DNA of 64,000 bases, from assembly GCA_963723745.1 (NCBI GenBank), contig CAVRRZ010000002.1, positions 62,001-126,000 of the forward strand, given 5' to 3'. This DNA comes from CAVRRZ01 sp963723745 (GTDB lineage: Bacteria > Actinomycetota > Actinomycetes > Mycobacteriales > Geodermatophilaceae). Made by a program: the position numbers and the translations under genes. Of the stretch, positions 57,178 to 64,000 are shown piece after piece (within the stretch, counting starts at the first letter, position 1; every line of letters begins with the position of its first letter). Under the pieces are notes generated by a model. It was not told the DNA's origin. It worked only from the letters and a program-made list of their open reading frames with translations, and made no database searches.

Positions 57178-58367
57178 CGGTAGGGCAGGGCGTCGAGGTA
57201 CGCCCGTGCGTTGCGGCTGGTCTCGGCCAGCGAGTCGCCGCCGAACTTCTCCAGCGCCGCGTCGGCGAGCACCAGCGCCACCATGGCCTCCATGACGACG
57301 CTGCCGCGGGGCACCGCGCACGCGTCGCTGCGCTGGTTGATCGCGACGGCCGCCTCGCCGGTGGCCGTGTCGACGGTGGCCAGGGCCCGGGGAACGGTGG
57401 AGATCGGCTTCATCGCCGCCCGCACCCTCAGCGCCTCGCCGTTGGTCATGCCGCCCTCGATGCCCCCGGCCCGGTCGGTCACCCGCCGCAGCCGGGGACC
57501 CGCGTCGTCGGAGTCGTCCCGCACGATCTCGTCGTGCGCCACCGAGCCCCTGCGCCGCGCGGTCTCCAGCCCGTCGCCGACCTCGACGGCCTTCACCGAC
57601 TGCACACCCATCAGCGCGGCGGCCAGTCGCGCGTCCAGCCGGCGGTCCCAGTGCACGTGGCTGCCCAGGCCCGGGGGCAGCCCGTGGACGACGACCTCGA
57701 TCACCCCGCCCAGGGTGTCGCCGTTCTTGCGGACGTCGTCGATCTCCTCGACCATCCGCGCGCTCGTGGCCGGGTCCGCGCAGCGGACCGGGTCGTCGTC
57801 GATGCGCGGGTTGTCGTCGGGCCCCGGCAGGACGCCCTCGGGCACGGTGACCGGGCCGATCGCCACGACGTGGCTCACCACCTCGACCCCGAGTGCCTGC
57901 CGCAGGAACGCGCTCGCGATGGCGCCGAGCGCCACGCGGGCCGCGGTCTCGCGGGCGCTGGCCCGCTCCAGCACGGGCCGGGCGTCGTCGAAGCCGTACT
58001 TCTGCATGCCCGGCAGGTCGGCGTGGCCGGGCCGCGGCCGGGTGAGCGCAGCGTTGCGGGCCTGGCCGGCGAGCACGTCGGCGGCGACCGGGTCGGCGGA
58101 CATGACCGTCGTCCACTTGGGCCACTCGGTGTTGCCGATCTGGACGGCGATCGGGCCGCCCTGGGTCCGGCCGTGCCGCACGCCCCCGGTGAGGGTGACC
58201 TCGTCCTGCTCGAACGACATCCGTGCGCCCCGGCCGTGCCCCAGCCGGCGGCGGGCCAGTGCGGCGTCGATGTCCGAGGTCTGCACCTGCACGCCCGCAG
58301 GCAGGCCCTCGAGGATGGCGGTGAGCTGCTGGCCGTGCGACTCACCGGCGGTCAGCCAGCGCAACAT
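57174..58367 (-). CDS. aroC: Chorismate synthase
   Basis: Final step of the shikimate pathway; needs reduced FMN. The 397-residue intact frame starts MLRWLTAGESHGQQLTAILE. It has RRRLGHGRGARMSFEQDEV, GGPIAVQIGNTEWPKW, RPRPGHADLPGMQKYGFDDA and GLGSHVHWDRRLDARLAAAL. GGIEGGMTNGEALRVRAAMK and INQRSDACAVPRGSVVMEAM follow. It is followed by aroK with a 4-base overlap and preceded by the peptidase gene 50 bases upstream. Confidence 0.97.
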   Translation of the reverse strand: MLRWLTAGESHGQQLTAILEGLPAGVQVQTSDIDAALARRRLGHGRGARMSFEQDEVTLTGGVRHGRTQGGPIAVQIGNTEWPKWTTVMSADPVAADVLAGQARNAALTRPRPGHADLPGMQKYGFDDARPVLERASARETAARVALGAIASAFLRQALGVEVVSHVVAIGPVTVPEGVLPGPDDNPRIDDDPVRCADPATSARMVEEIDDVRKNGDTLGGVIEVVVHGLPPGLGSHVHWDRRLDARLAAALMGVQSVKAVEVGDGLETARRRGSVAHDEIVRDDSDDAGPRLRRVTDRAGGIEGGMTNGEALRVRAAMKPISTVPRALATVDTATGEAAVAINQRSDACAVPRGSVVMEAMVALVLADAALEKFGGDSLAETSRNARAYLDALPYR

Positions 58368-58416
58368 GCCGGGGATTCTGCCAGGCGGCCCTGGCGGGGC
58401 CGCCGCCGTGGTGCGG

Positions 58417-59064
58417 TCACGGCCCGGCCAGGGCGAGGGCGAGCACGGCTCCGGCCAGCAGCGACGGCCCGAGGGCGATCGCGGTGCGCCACGCTGCGCG
58501 CCGGGCGACCAGCAGGCCGAGCGCGACGAGCGCCCCGACTCCGAGGCCGAGCAGCACACCAGCGGCCAGCACGGACCAGCCGAACCAGCCGAGCAGGACC
58601 CCGAGCAGGCCGAGCAGCTTCACGTCACCGAAGCCCAGGCCCCCGGGCGAGACGGCCGCGGCCACCGCACCTCCGGCGAAGGCGGCCGCACCCGCGAGGA
58701 CCGCCCGGAGCAGCTCCTCCCAGGTGCCCAGGGCCAGGGCGTCGACGAGGTAGGCCGCCGCGACCGCTGCGGTCGCGGGATGGACGACCCGGTCGGGCAA
58801 CCGGTGGACGGCGAGGTCGACCTGGGCCAGCACGACCCCCGCGCAGGCCGCCCAGGCGAGCGCCACCAGGGCCGGACGCGCTCCCGTGAGGGCAGCGGCA
58901 CCGGCCAGCAGCACGGCGAGGGCTGCGGTGACGACGACGACCCGCACGGCCGACGGGCGGGCGGCGAGAGGCGGGTCGCGGTACCGGTCCGCGGCGCGGG
59001 GTCCGACGCGGGCGAGCCACGGCCCGAGGAGAAGTCCGCACGCGGCCGCCGCGATGAGCAGCAC
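58417..59064 (-). CDS. A24 prepilin-type peptidase
   Basis: A 215-residue membrane aspartyl protease of the type IV leader peptidase family. The two catalytic aspartates are in VVLAQVDLAVHRLPDR and GGLGFGDVKLLGLLG (GxGD motif), set among about seven hydrophobic helices. The CxxC methyltransferase domain of full PilD is absent, as in short actinobacterial forms. I take the GTG giving VLLIAAAACGLLLGPWLARV; the frame is open further upstream. No pilin genes are in the window. It lies between aroE and aroC, as in mycobacteria. Confidence 0.87.
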   Translation of the reverse strand: MLLIAAAACGLLLGPWLARVGPRAADRYRDPPLAARPSAVRVVVVTAALAVLLAGAAALTGARPALVALAWAACAGVVLAQVDLAVHRLPDRVVHPATAAVAAAYLVDALALGTWEELLRAVLAGAAAFAGGAVAAAVSPGGLGFGDVKLLGLLGVLLGWFGWSVLAAGVLLGLGVGALVALGLLVARRAAWRTAIALGPSLLAGAVLALALAGP

Positions 59065-59075
59065 CGGGAGGTCGG

Positions 59076-59924
59076 TCAGGACGGCGACAGCGCGGCGTCG
59101 AGCGCCGCGCGCATCGCCGCGATCGGCGCCGGCCGGCCGGTCATCAGCTCGACCTGCTCGGTGGCCTGCCAGAACAGCACCTCGGCGCCGCCGATGACCC
59201 TGCCGCCCGCCGCCAGGACGCGCTGGGCGAGCGGGGTGGGCCACGGCGAGTACAGGACGTCGAGCACCGTCTGCCCGGCCCGCCACGGCAGGCCGGCTGC
59301 CGCGGCCTGCCCCGCGACGGGCACCGTGCTGACCACGACGTCGGGCAAGGTCGGAACGTCCGCGTGGCGACCGGCCGCGGCACCGGTGTCGGTCATGCGG
59401 GACACCTCGGCCGTCACCCCCAGCGCCTCCAGGACCCGGACCAGGTCGACGGCGCGTCCCGGCTCGCGCACGAGGACGTCGACGTGCCGGGCACCCAGCG
59501 AGGCCAGCGCCACCGCGGCGGCGGCCGCCGTCCCCCCGGCGCCGACGATCGCGGCCGAGCCGACGGACTCCACGCCGCCGAGCTGGAGCGCCATCCCGAC
59601 CCCGGCGACGTCGGTGTTCTCGGCCCGCCAGCCCGCCGCGACAGGCAGCAGGGTGTTGGCGGCACCGAGCAACCGCACGAGGTCGCCGGACTCGTCGGCC
59701 ACGCGGGCGGCCGCCTGCTTGCACGGCATGGTCACCGAGAAGCCGCGCCACTCCTCACCGAGGCCGGCCAGCAGCACCGGCAGGTCCTCGGCCCCCAGGT
59801 CGAGGGCGTCGTAGGTCCAGTCGGTCAGGCCCAGGGCCGCGTACGCTGCCCGGTGCAGCAGCGGCGACAGGGAGTGGCTGACCGGCCGGCCGACAACCGC
59901 GGCCCGGAGGACGCGCTCACCCAC
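59076..59924 (-). CDS. aroE: Shikimate dehydrogenase
   Basis: AroE reduces dehydroshikimate with NADPH. The 282-residue intact frame has AAVVGRPVSHSLSPLLHRAA (substrate serines), FSVTMPCKQAAARVADES (catalytic Lys; the preceding residue is Cys where His or Leu is common), AENTDVAGVGMAL and the cofactor motif AAIVGAGGTAAAAAVALASL. The GTG start at 59924 overlaps the mltG stop by 8 bases. Confidence 0.95.
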   Translation of the reverse strand: MGERVLRAAVVGRPVSHSLSPLLHRAAYAALGLTDWTYDALDLGAEDLPVLLAGLGEEWRGFSVTMPCKQAAARVADESGDLVRLLGAANTLLPVAAGWRAENTDVAGVGMALQLGGVESVGSAAIVGAGGTAAAAAVALASLGARHVDVLVREPGRAVDLVRVLEALGVTAEVSRMTDTGAAAGRHADVPTLPDVVVSTVPVAGQAAAAGLPWRAGQTVLDVLYSPWPTPLAQRVLAAGGRVIGGAEVLFWQATEQVELMTGRPAPIAAMRAALDAALSPS

Positions 59925-61833
59925 CGCAGCCGAGGCCGGCCTGGGCGCAACGCTGCACCGCCGCCTCGAACTCCGCGTAGCTGTCGGTGAAGAAGTGCGC
60001 ACCGTCCGCTGACTCGAGGACGTAGTAGAGAAGACCGCCCGTGCTCGGGGTCAGCGCCGCCTCCAGGCTGGCCTCGCCGGGCGCGCTGATGGGCGTCGGC
60101 GGCAGGCCCTGGCGGGTGCGGGTGTTGAACGGCGAGTCGGTGGTCAGGTCGTCGCGGGTGAGGTCGTTGCCGTTCTTGTCCAGGCCGTAGGCCAGGGTCG
60201 CGTCGATGCCCAGCGGGATGCCCTGCTCCAGCCGGTTGTAGACCACCTGGGCGACGTCGGGCCGCTCCTCGTCGAGGCGCGTCTCCGACTCGATCATGGA
60301 GGCGATCGTGACGATCTCGGCCGGGGTCCGGCCGATCTGCTCGGCGCGCTGCTCGAGCTGCAGGCCTTCGGACACCTGGACGAACTGACGGACCATCCGG
60401 CGCAGCATGTCGGCCGGAGCCGTGCCCGGCTCGAAGTCGTACGTGGCCGGGAACAGGTAGCCCTCGAGCTGGCCACCGGCATAGTCGGGCAGCCCGAGTG
60501 CGGCGGGGTCCGCGGCGACCGCCTCGAAGTCGGCCAGCGGAATGCCGGTGGTGTCCGCGAGTCGCTGGAGCGTGTCGGCGACGGTGAACCCCTCAGGCAC
60601 GGTCACCTGCGACACGAGGCGGGTGCTCGGCTCCAGGAGCAGGTCGAGGGCCGCCTGGCCGCTCATCTCCTCGCGCATCGCGTAGACGCCGGGCTGGATG
60701 CCCTTCGCGGCCGCGTTGGCCTCCGCCGCGTCCACGAACGGGCCGGTCGAGGCGATGACGCCCGCGTCGACGAGGGTGCGGGCGATGTCACTGAGAGTGT
60801 CGCCGCTGCCGATGCGGACCTCGACACTGCCGGTGCCGGGCCCGCTGAAGTCCTCGGCCGCGGGGTTGAACACGCCGAGCAGGGTCTTCCCACCGATCAC
60901 GACGCCGGCCACGACGCCGGCGAGCAGCAGGAGGACCAGCAGCACCGCCAGCGGCCGGCGGCGCCGCCGGCGCGGCGGGTGTGCCAGGTAGCCGTGCTCG
61001 TCGTCGGCATGCTCGTCGTCGGTGAGCTCGTCCTCGGCGAGCTGGGCATCGGCGTGCTCGTCGTGCGCCGCCGGGTGGTGCGGGGCAGCGGAGCCCCGGC
61101 GCCGGCCGCGGTTCCACCAGCGGTCGTCGACGTGGTCGCCGATGACGTCGAGCCCGCCCGTCCGGTCCTGCCACTCGAGCGGGTGAGCGTCGGTGGGCCA
61201 CTCGTCGACGACGTCCTGCGGATCGCGATCGTTCCGCGAGCGGCCGTGTCCGTCGGCCGGGACGGGCGGCGGCCCGTCGACCGGGAGGGGGCGCGCCTCG
61301 GTCGGCGCGTCGTCCCCGGCAGCGTCGTCCCCGGCAGCGTCGTCCGCAGCCGAACCCCCGCCGGTGCCGCCGGCGCGGTGCAGTCTGTCCCAGACGCCGG
61401 GCGGGCGGGGCGGCAGCGGTGCGGACGGGTGCCGGCCCGGCTCGGGCACGTACCCGTCGGCCGGCCACCGCACGCCCCCGGCGACCTCGTCGTCTCCGCG
61501 GGGATCGCGCGGCGGTTCACCGCGGCCGGGGGGCGGGTCGCTGTGCCGGCCGACCGGACCGGTCCGGTCGGGGTCGGCGCTCAGGTCGCGGTCGAGCAGG
61601 CCGGAGACCCGGCGATTGCCCACCGCCGGTCCGTAGGCCGCACCCGATGGCGCCCAGCGGGGTCCGGGTCCCCGGGTCGGCTGCTGGGTGCGGCCGCTGT
61701 CCCGGTACGCCGACGAGAGGCGGTCACCCTCCGCGCGGCCGGTGCCCCGGCCACCGCTCCAGGTGACCGGGAAGGCGCCTGTGCCGTCGTCGGAGGAGTG
61801 CCGGCCCCGTCGCGGCGCACCGGGGTCGGTCAT
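59917..61833 (-). CDS. mltG: Endolytic murein transglycosylase MltG with long cytoplasmic tail
   Basis: MltG cuts nascent peptidoglycan strands and sets their length. The 638-residue frame is intact. Residues 1-290 are a hydrophilic tail rich in Asp, Arg, Pro and His (for example DDAAGDDAAGDDAPTEARPL and DELTDDEHADDEHG). One transmembrane helix follows (PLAVLLVLLLLAGVVAGVVI), then a LysM-like part (GDTLSDIARTLVDAG) and the YceG domain with the catalytic Glu in IASMIESETRLDEERPDVA. AYGLDKNGNDLTRDD and GLPPTPISAPGEASLEAAL follow. It overlaps ruvX (ATGA) and aroE. Confidence 0.95.
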   Translation of the reverse strand: MTDPGAPRRGRHSSDDGTGAFPVTWSGGRGTGRAEGDRLSSAYRDSGRTQQPTRGPGPRWAPSGAAYGPAVGNRRVSGLLDRDLSADPDRTGPVGRHSDPPPGRGEPPRDPRGDDEVAGGVRWPADGYVPEPGRHPSAPLPPRPPGVWDRLHRAGGTGGGSAADDAAGDDAAGDDAPTEARPLPVDGPPPVPADGHGRSRNDRDPQDVVDEWPTDAHPLEWQDRTGGLDVIGDHVDDRWWNRGRRRGSAAPHHPAAHDEHADAQLAEDELTDDEHADDEHGYLAHPPRRRRRRPLAVLLVLLLLAGVVAGVVIGGKTLLGVFNPAAEDFSGPGTGSVEVRIGSGDTLSDIARTLVDAGVIASTGPFVDAAEANAAAKGIQPGVYAMREEMSGQAALDLLLEPSTRLVSQVTVPEGFTVADTLQRLADTTGIPLADFEAVAADPAALGLPDYAGGQLEGYLFPATYDFEPGTAPADMLRRMVRQFVQVSEGLQLEQRAEQIGRTPAEIVTIASMIESETRLDEERPDVAQVVYNRLEQGIPLGIDATLAYGLDKNGNDLTRDDLTTDSPFNTRTRQGLPPTPISAPGEASLEAALTPSTGGLLYYVLESADGAHFFTDSYAEFEAAVQRCAQAGLGCGG

Positions 61834-62498
61834 GCGCGGGGCTGCCGGGCGTCGAGATAGGACTGGAGGATGACCACGGCAGCGGCCTGGTCGATCACGG
61901 GGCGCTGGCGGCGGCTGTCGACGCCGCTGGCCCGGAGCGCGTTCGCTGCGGTCACGGTGGAGAGCCTTTCGTCGATCATGTGCACCGGCACGTCCGCGAT
62001 CCGGTCGGCCAGGGCTTGAGCGTAGGCGTCGGCATCCTTCGCCGACGCGCCCGACGCACCCGACAGATGCCTCGGCTCTCCCACGACCACCTCTGCCACC
62101 TCGTGTTCCACCACGAGGGCGGCGAGCCGGTCCAGGTCGGCGCCGTTCTTGGCCCGCTCGAGGGTCTCCAGCGGGCTGGCCAGGATGCCGCCCGGGTCCG
62201 AGAGCGCGACGCCCACGCGAACGGTGCCCACGTCGACGCCCATGACCCGGCCCGAGCTCCGCCGGACCGGAGCGGGAGGCGGGGGCACCTTCAGGTGCTG
62301 GGGCCAGCCGCCCGAGAGGTCGATCTCGGTCGTCTCGTGCGAGACCGGCGGGAACCCGCGGGACAGGTCGATCTCGGTGGTGGGGTGGTGACCCGGCACC
62401 GGCGGGCGGGGCCGCGCCGGCGGTACGGCCGGCTTCGAGCGGCCGCGCTCACCGAGCGGGCCGGTGTCCTCGGGGCTGTGGTCGGGCACGCCGCTCAT
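61830..62498 (-). CDS. ruvX: Holliday junction resolvase-like RuvX (YqgF) with N-terminal extension
   Basis: A 222-residue protein. The RNase H-like core starts near residue 86 (VMGVDVGTVRVGVALSDPGG) and has VVVGEPRHLSGASGASAKDA, VHMIDERLSTVTAANAL and RQRPVIDQAAAVVILQSYL, keeping the acidic catalytic residues. In bacteria YqgF acts in pre-16S rRNA 5'-end processing and has been proposed as a resolvase. The first 85 residues are an unusual disordered extension with two copies of TTEIDLS (residues 40-46 and 56-62), each followed by Gly. A later start at the core Met is possible, but the ATG at 62498 sits just past alaS with GAGGAG in front. Confidence 0.9.
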   Translation of the reverse strand: MSGVPDHSPEDTGPLGERGRSKPAVPPARPRPPVPGHHPTTEIDLSRGFPPVSHETTEIDLSGGWPQHLKVPPPPAPVRRSSGRVMGVDVGTVRVGVALSDPGGILASPLETLERAKNGADLDRLAALVVEHEVAEVVVGEPRHLSGASGASAKDADAYAQALADRIADVPVHMIDERLSTVTAANALRASGVDSRRQRPVIDQAAAVVILQSYLDARQPRA

Positions 62499-62502
62499 CT
62501 CC

Positions 62503-64000
62503 TCAGATTCCTTCTCGCCGGGCGGCGCCGCGCACCGCCTGCTCACCGGCCTGCAACGCCGCGGGGATCCCCGCGGGATCGGTTCCCCCGCCCTGGGCGA
62601 CGTCGGGCTTGCCGCCGCCCCGTCCTCCGACGGACGCCGCTGCGGCCCGCAGCACCTCGTCGGCCGACAGTCCCGCCTCCTGCGCCGCGGAGTTCAGCGC
62701 CGCGACGAGCGCGACCTTGCCCCCGGAGTCGCCGGCCAGCAGGACGACCCCGGGCCGGTCGGCCGGCAGCCGGCCGCGCACGTCGAGCGCAAGGGTGCGC
62801 AGTTCGTTGCCGCCGAGGCCCGCCGGGGAGCCGGTGACCAGGGCGACGCCCTCGACGTCCCGGGCGCCGGCGGCCATCTGGCCGGCCGCGGCGACCGTCT
62901 GCTGGGCGCGCAGCTCGGCGAGCTCCCGGTCCAGGTCCCGCAGACGGGCCATCATGCCGCTGACCCGCTCGGTCAGGTTGTCCTGCGGCGTCTTGAGCAG
63001 CTCCGACAGCTGTCGCACGAGGTCGCGCTCGCGGGCGAGGTAGCGGAAGCCCTCGAGCCCCACCACGGCCTCGACCCGGCGTGCACCCGAGCCCACGCTC
63101 GACTCGCCGGTCAGCGCGATCGTGCCGATCTGGGCGCTGCCCCGGACGTGCGTGCCACCGCAGAGCTCTCGGGACCAGGGGCCGCCGATCTCCACCACTC
63201 GAACCTGCTCGCCGTAGGTCTCGCCGAACAGCGCCAGCGCACCGATCGCCTGCGCCTCGGGCAGCGACATGTAGCTGGCGCTCACCCGGTGATCGGCCCG
63301 GACGGCAGCGTTGGCGACGTCCTCGATGTCGGCACGCTGCCGGCCGGACAGCGCGCCCTGCCACGCGAAGTCCAGGCGCAGGTATCCCGGCCGGTTGTAC
63401 GAGCCGGACTGGAGGGCCTGCGGGCCCAGCACCTGGCGCAGGGCGGCGTGGACGACGTGCGTGCCCGAGTGCGCCTGGCAGGCCGACAGGCGCCACTCGT
63501 GGTCGACCTCGGCGACGAGTTCGGCGCCGGTGCGCAGCTCGCCCTCGAGCACCCGCACCTGGTGGGCCACCAGTCCCTTGACCGGGCGCTGCACGTCGAG
63601 CACCTCGGCGCGGCCGCCGTCCCAGACCAGGTGTCCCGCGTCGGCGACCTGACCGCCGGACTCGGCGTAGAACGGCGTCCGGTCGAGCACCACGCGGGTG
63701 ATCTCGCCCGGGGTGGCCACCCGGTCACCGGCGCCGTCGTCGTCGCCGGACTCCGCGACGACACCGAGCACCCGCGAGTCGGTGCGCAGGGTCTCGTACG
63801 CGCGCCAGTCGGTGGGCCCGTGCTCGGCCAGCAGCCGGCGGTAGGCCAGGACGTCGACCGAGCCGGTCTTCTTGGCCCGGGCATCGGCGCGGGCCCGGTC
63901 GCGCTGCTCGGTCATGAGCGCGCGGAAGCCCTCCTCGTCGACGGTCACGCCCTGCTCGGCGGCCATCTCGAGGGTGACGTCGATCGGGAAGCCGTACGTG
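62503..64000 (-). CDS. alaS: Alanyl-tRNA synthetase, C-terminal part (5'-truncated by the window)
   Basis: The last 499 residues of AlaS. From the window edge the frame reads YGFPIDVTLEMAAEQGVTVD (end of the catalytic region), then the editing domain with ACQAHSGTHVVHAALRQVLG and ELCGGTHVRGSAQIGTIALT, whose His and Cys bind zinc. The C-Ala oligomerisation domain follows, with KVALVAALNSAAQEAGLSAD and VGGRGGGKPDVAQGGGTDP. It ends 4 bases before ruvX. Frame intact. The start and aminoacylation motifs lie beyond 64000. Confidence 0.97.
   Translation of the reverse strand, partial: TYGFPIDVTLEMAAEQGVTVDEEGFRALMTEQRDRARADARAKKTGSVDVLAYRRLLAEHGPTDWRAYETLRTDSRVLGVVAESGDDDGAGDRVATPGEITRVVLDRTPFYAESGGQVADAGHLVWDGGRAEVLDVQRPVKGLVAHQVRVLEGELRTGAELVAEVDHEWRLSACQAHSGTHVVHAALRQVLGPQALQSGSYNRPGYLRLDFAWQGALSGRQRADIEDVANAAVRADHRVSASYMSLPEAQAIGALALFGETYGEQVRVVEIGGPWSRELCGGTHVRGSAQIGTIALTGESSVGSGARRVEAVVGLEGFRYLARERDLVRQLSELLKTPQDNLTERVSGMMARLRDLDRELAELRAQQTVAAAGQMAAGARDVEGVALVTGSPAGLGGNELRTLALDVRGRLPADRPGVVLLAGDSGGKVALVAALNSAAQEAGLSADEVLRAAAASVGGRGGGKPDVAQGGGTDPAGIPAALQAGEQAVRGAARREGI

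Overview
The window is GC-rich chromosomal DNA from an actinobacterium. BldD, the actinobacterial integration host factor MihF, PyrR control of a pyr operon, a helicase-degenerate PriA, an F420/FMN-type LLM oxidoreductase and many GTG and leaderless starts all point there. A Geodermatophilaceae-like origin is my inference; no rRNA or tRNA gene is present to fix it.

From 1 to 3842 (+) lies the end of a non-ribosomal peptide cluster: the adenylation and carrier domains of an NRPS, a SyrP/TauD-type oxygenase, an SbnB-type enzyme for L-2,3-diaminopropionate and a phosphopantetheinyl transferase. From 3788 to 8490 are glucan and trehalose genes (GH13 enzyme, LLM oxidoreductase, MalQ). From 8680 to 20804 is a mosaic of single genes: secreted 5'-nucleotidase, small membrane and flavin-type proteins, a DMT permease, an HTH-MurA fusion, SDRs, DUF5995, and a PucR regulator divergent from a DUF2877/AllH-like gene.

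From 20832 to 64000 the minus strand carries a conserved housekeeping block whose order resembles that of Mycobacterium and Streptomyces. In transcription order it runs alaS, ruvX, mltG, aroE, prepilin peptidase, aroC, aroK, aroB, aroQ, pepP, efp, nusB; then pyrR, pyrB, pyrC, carA, carB, pyrK, pyrD, pyrF; then mihF, gmk, rpoZ, coaBC, metK, priA, def, fmt, rsmB; then rpe, ribD, ribE, ribAB, ribH, hisE, hisG. Most neighbours overlap by 4 bases (ATGA, GTGA or TTGA), so the pathways are translationally coupled.

Two cassettes interrupt this block. One is bldD plus an ABC exporter and a lipoprotein (49375-52708, +). The other is a GPP34 gene plus a four-gene DUF2589 operon with its own promoter (26335-29308), lying between rsmB and rpe, which are adjacent in M. 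tuberculosis. A GNAT remnant sits at one edge of it. I consider the DUF2589 operon the best candidate for an undescribed system here.

Many conserved genes carry single-base +1 insertions (mostly C or G), and rpe has an in-frame amber codon. Because essential genes are hit repeatedly and almost always in the same direction, I treat these as sequence errors and give each gene its reconstructed full span.
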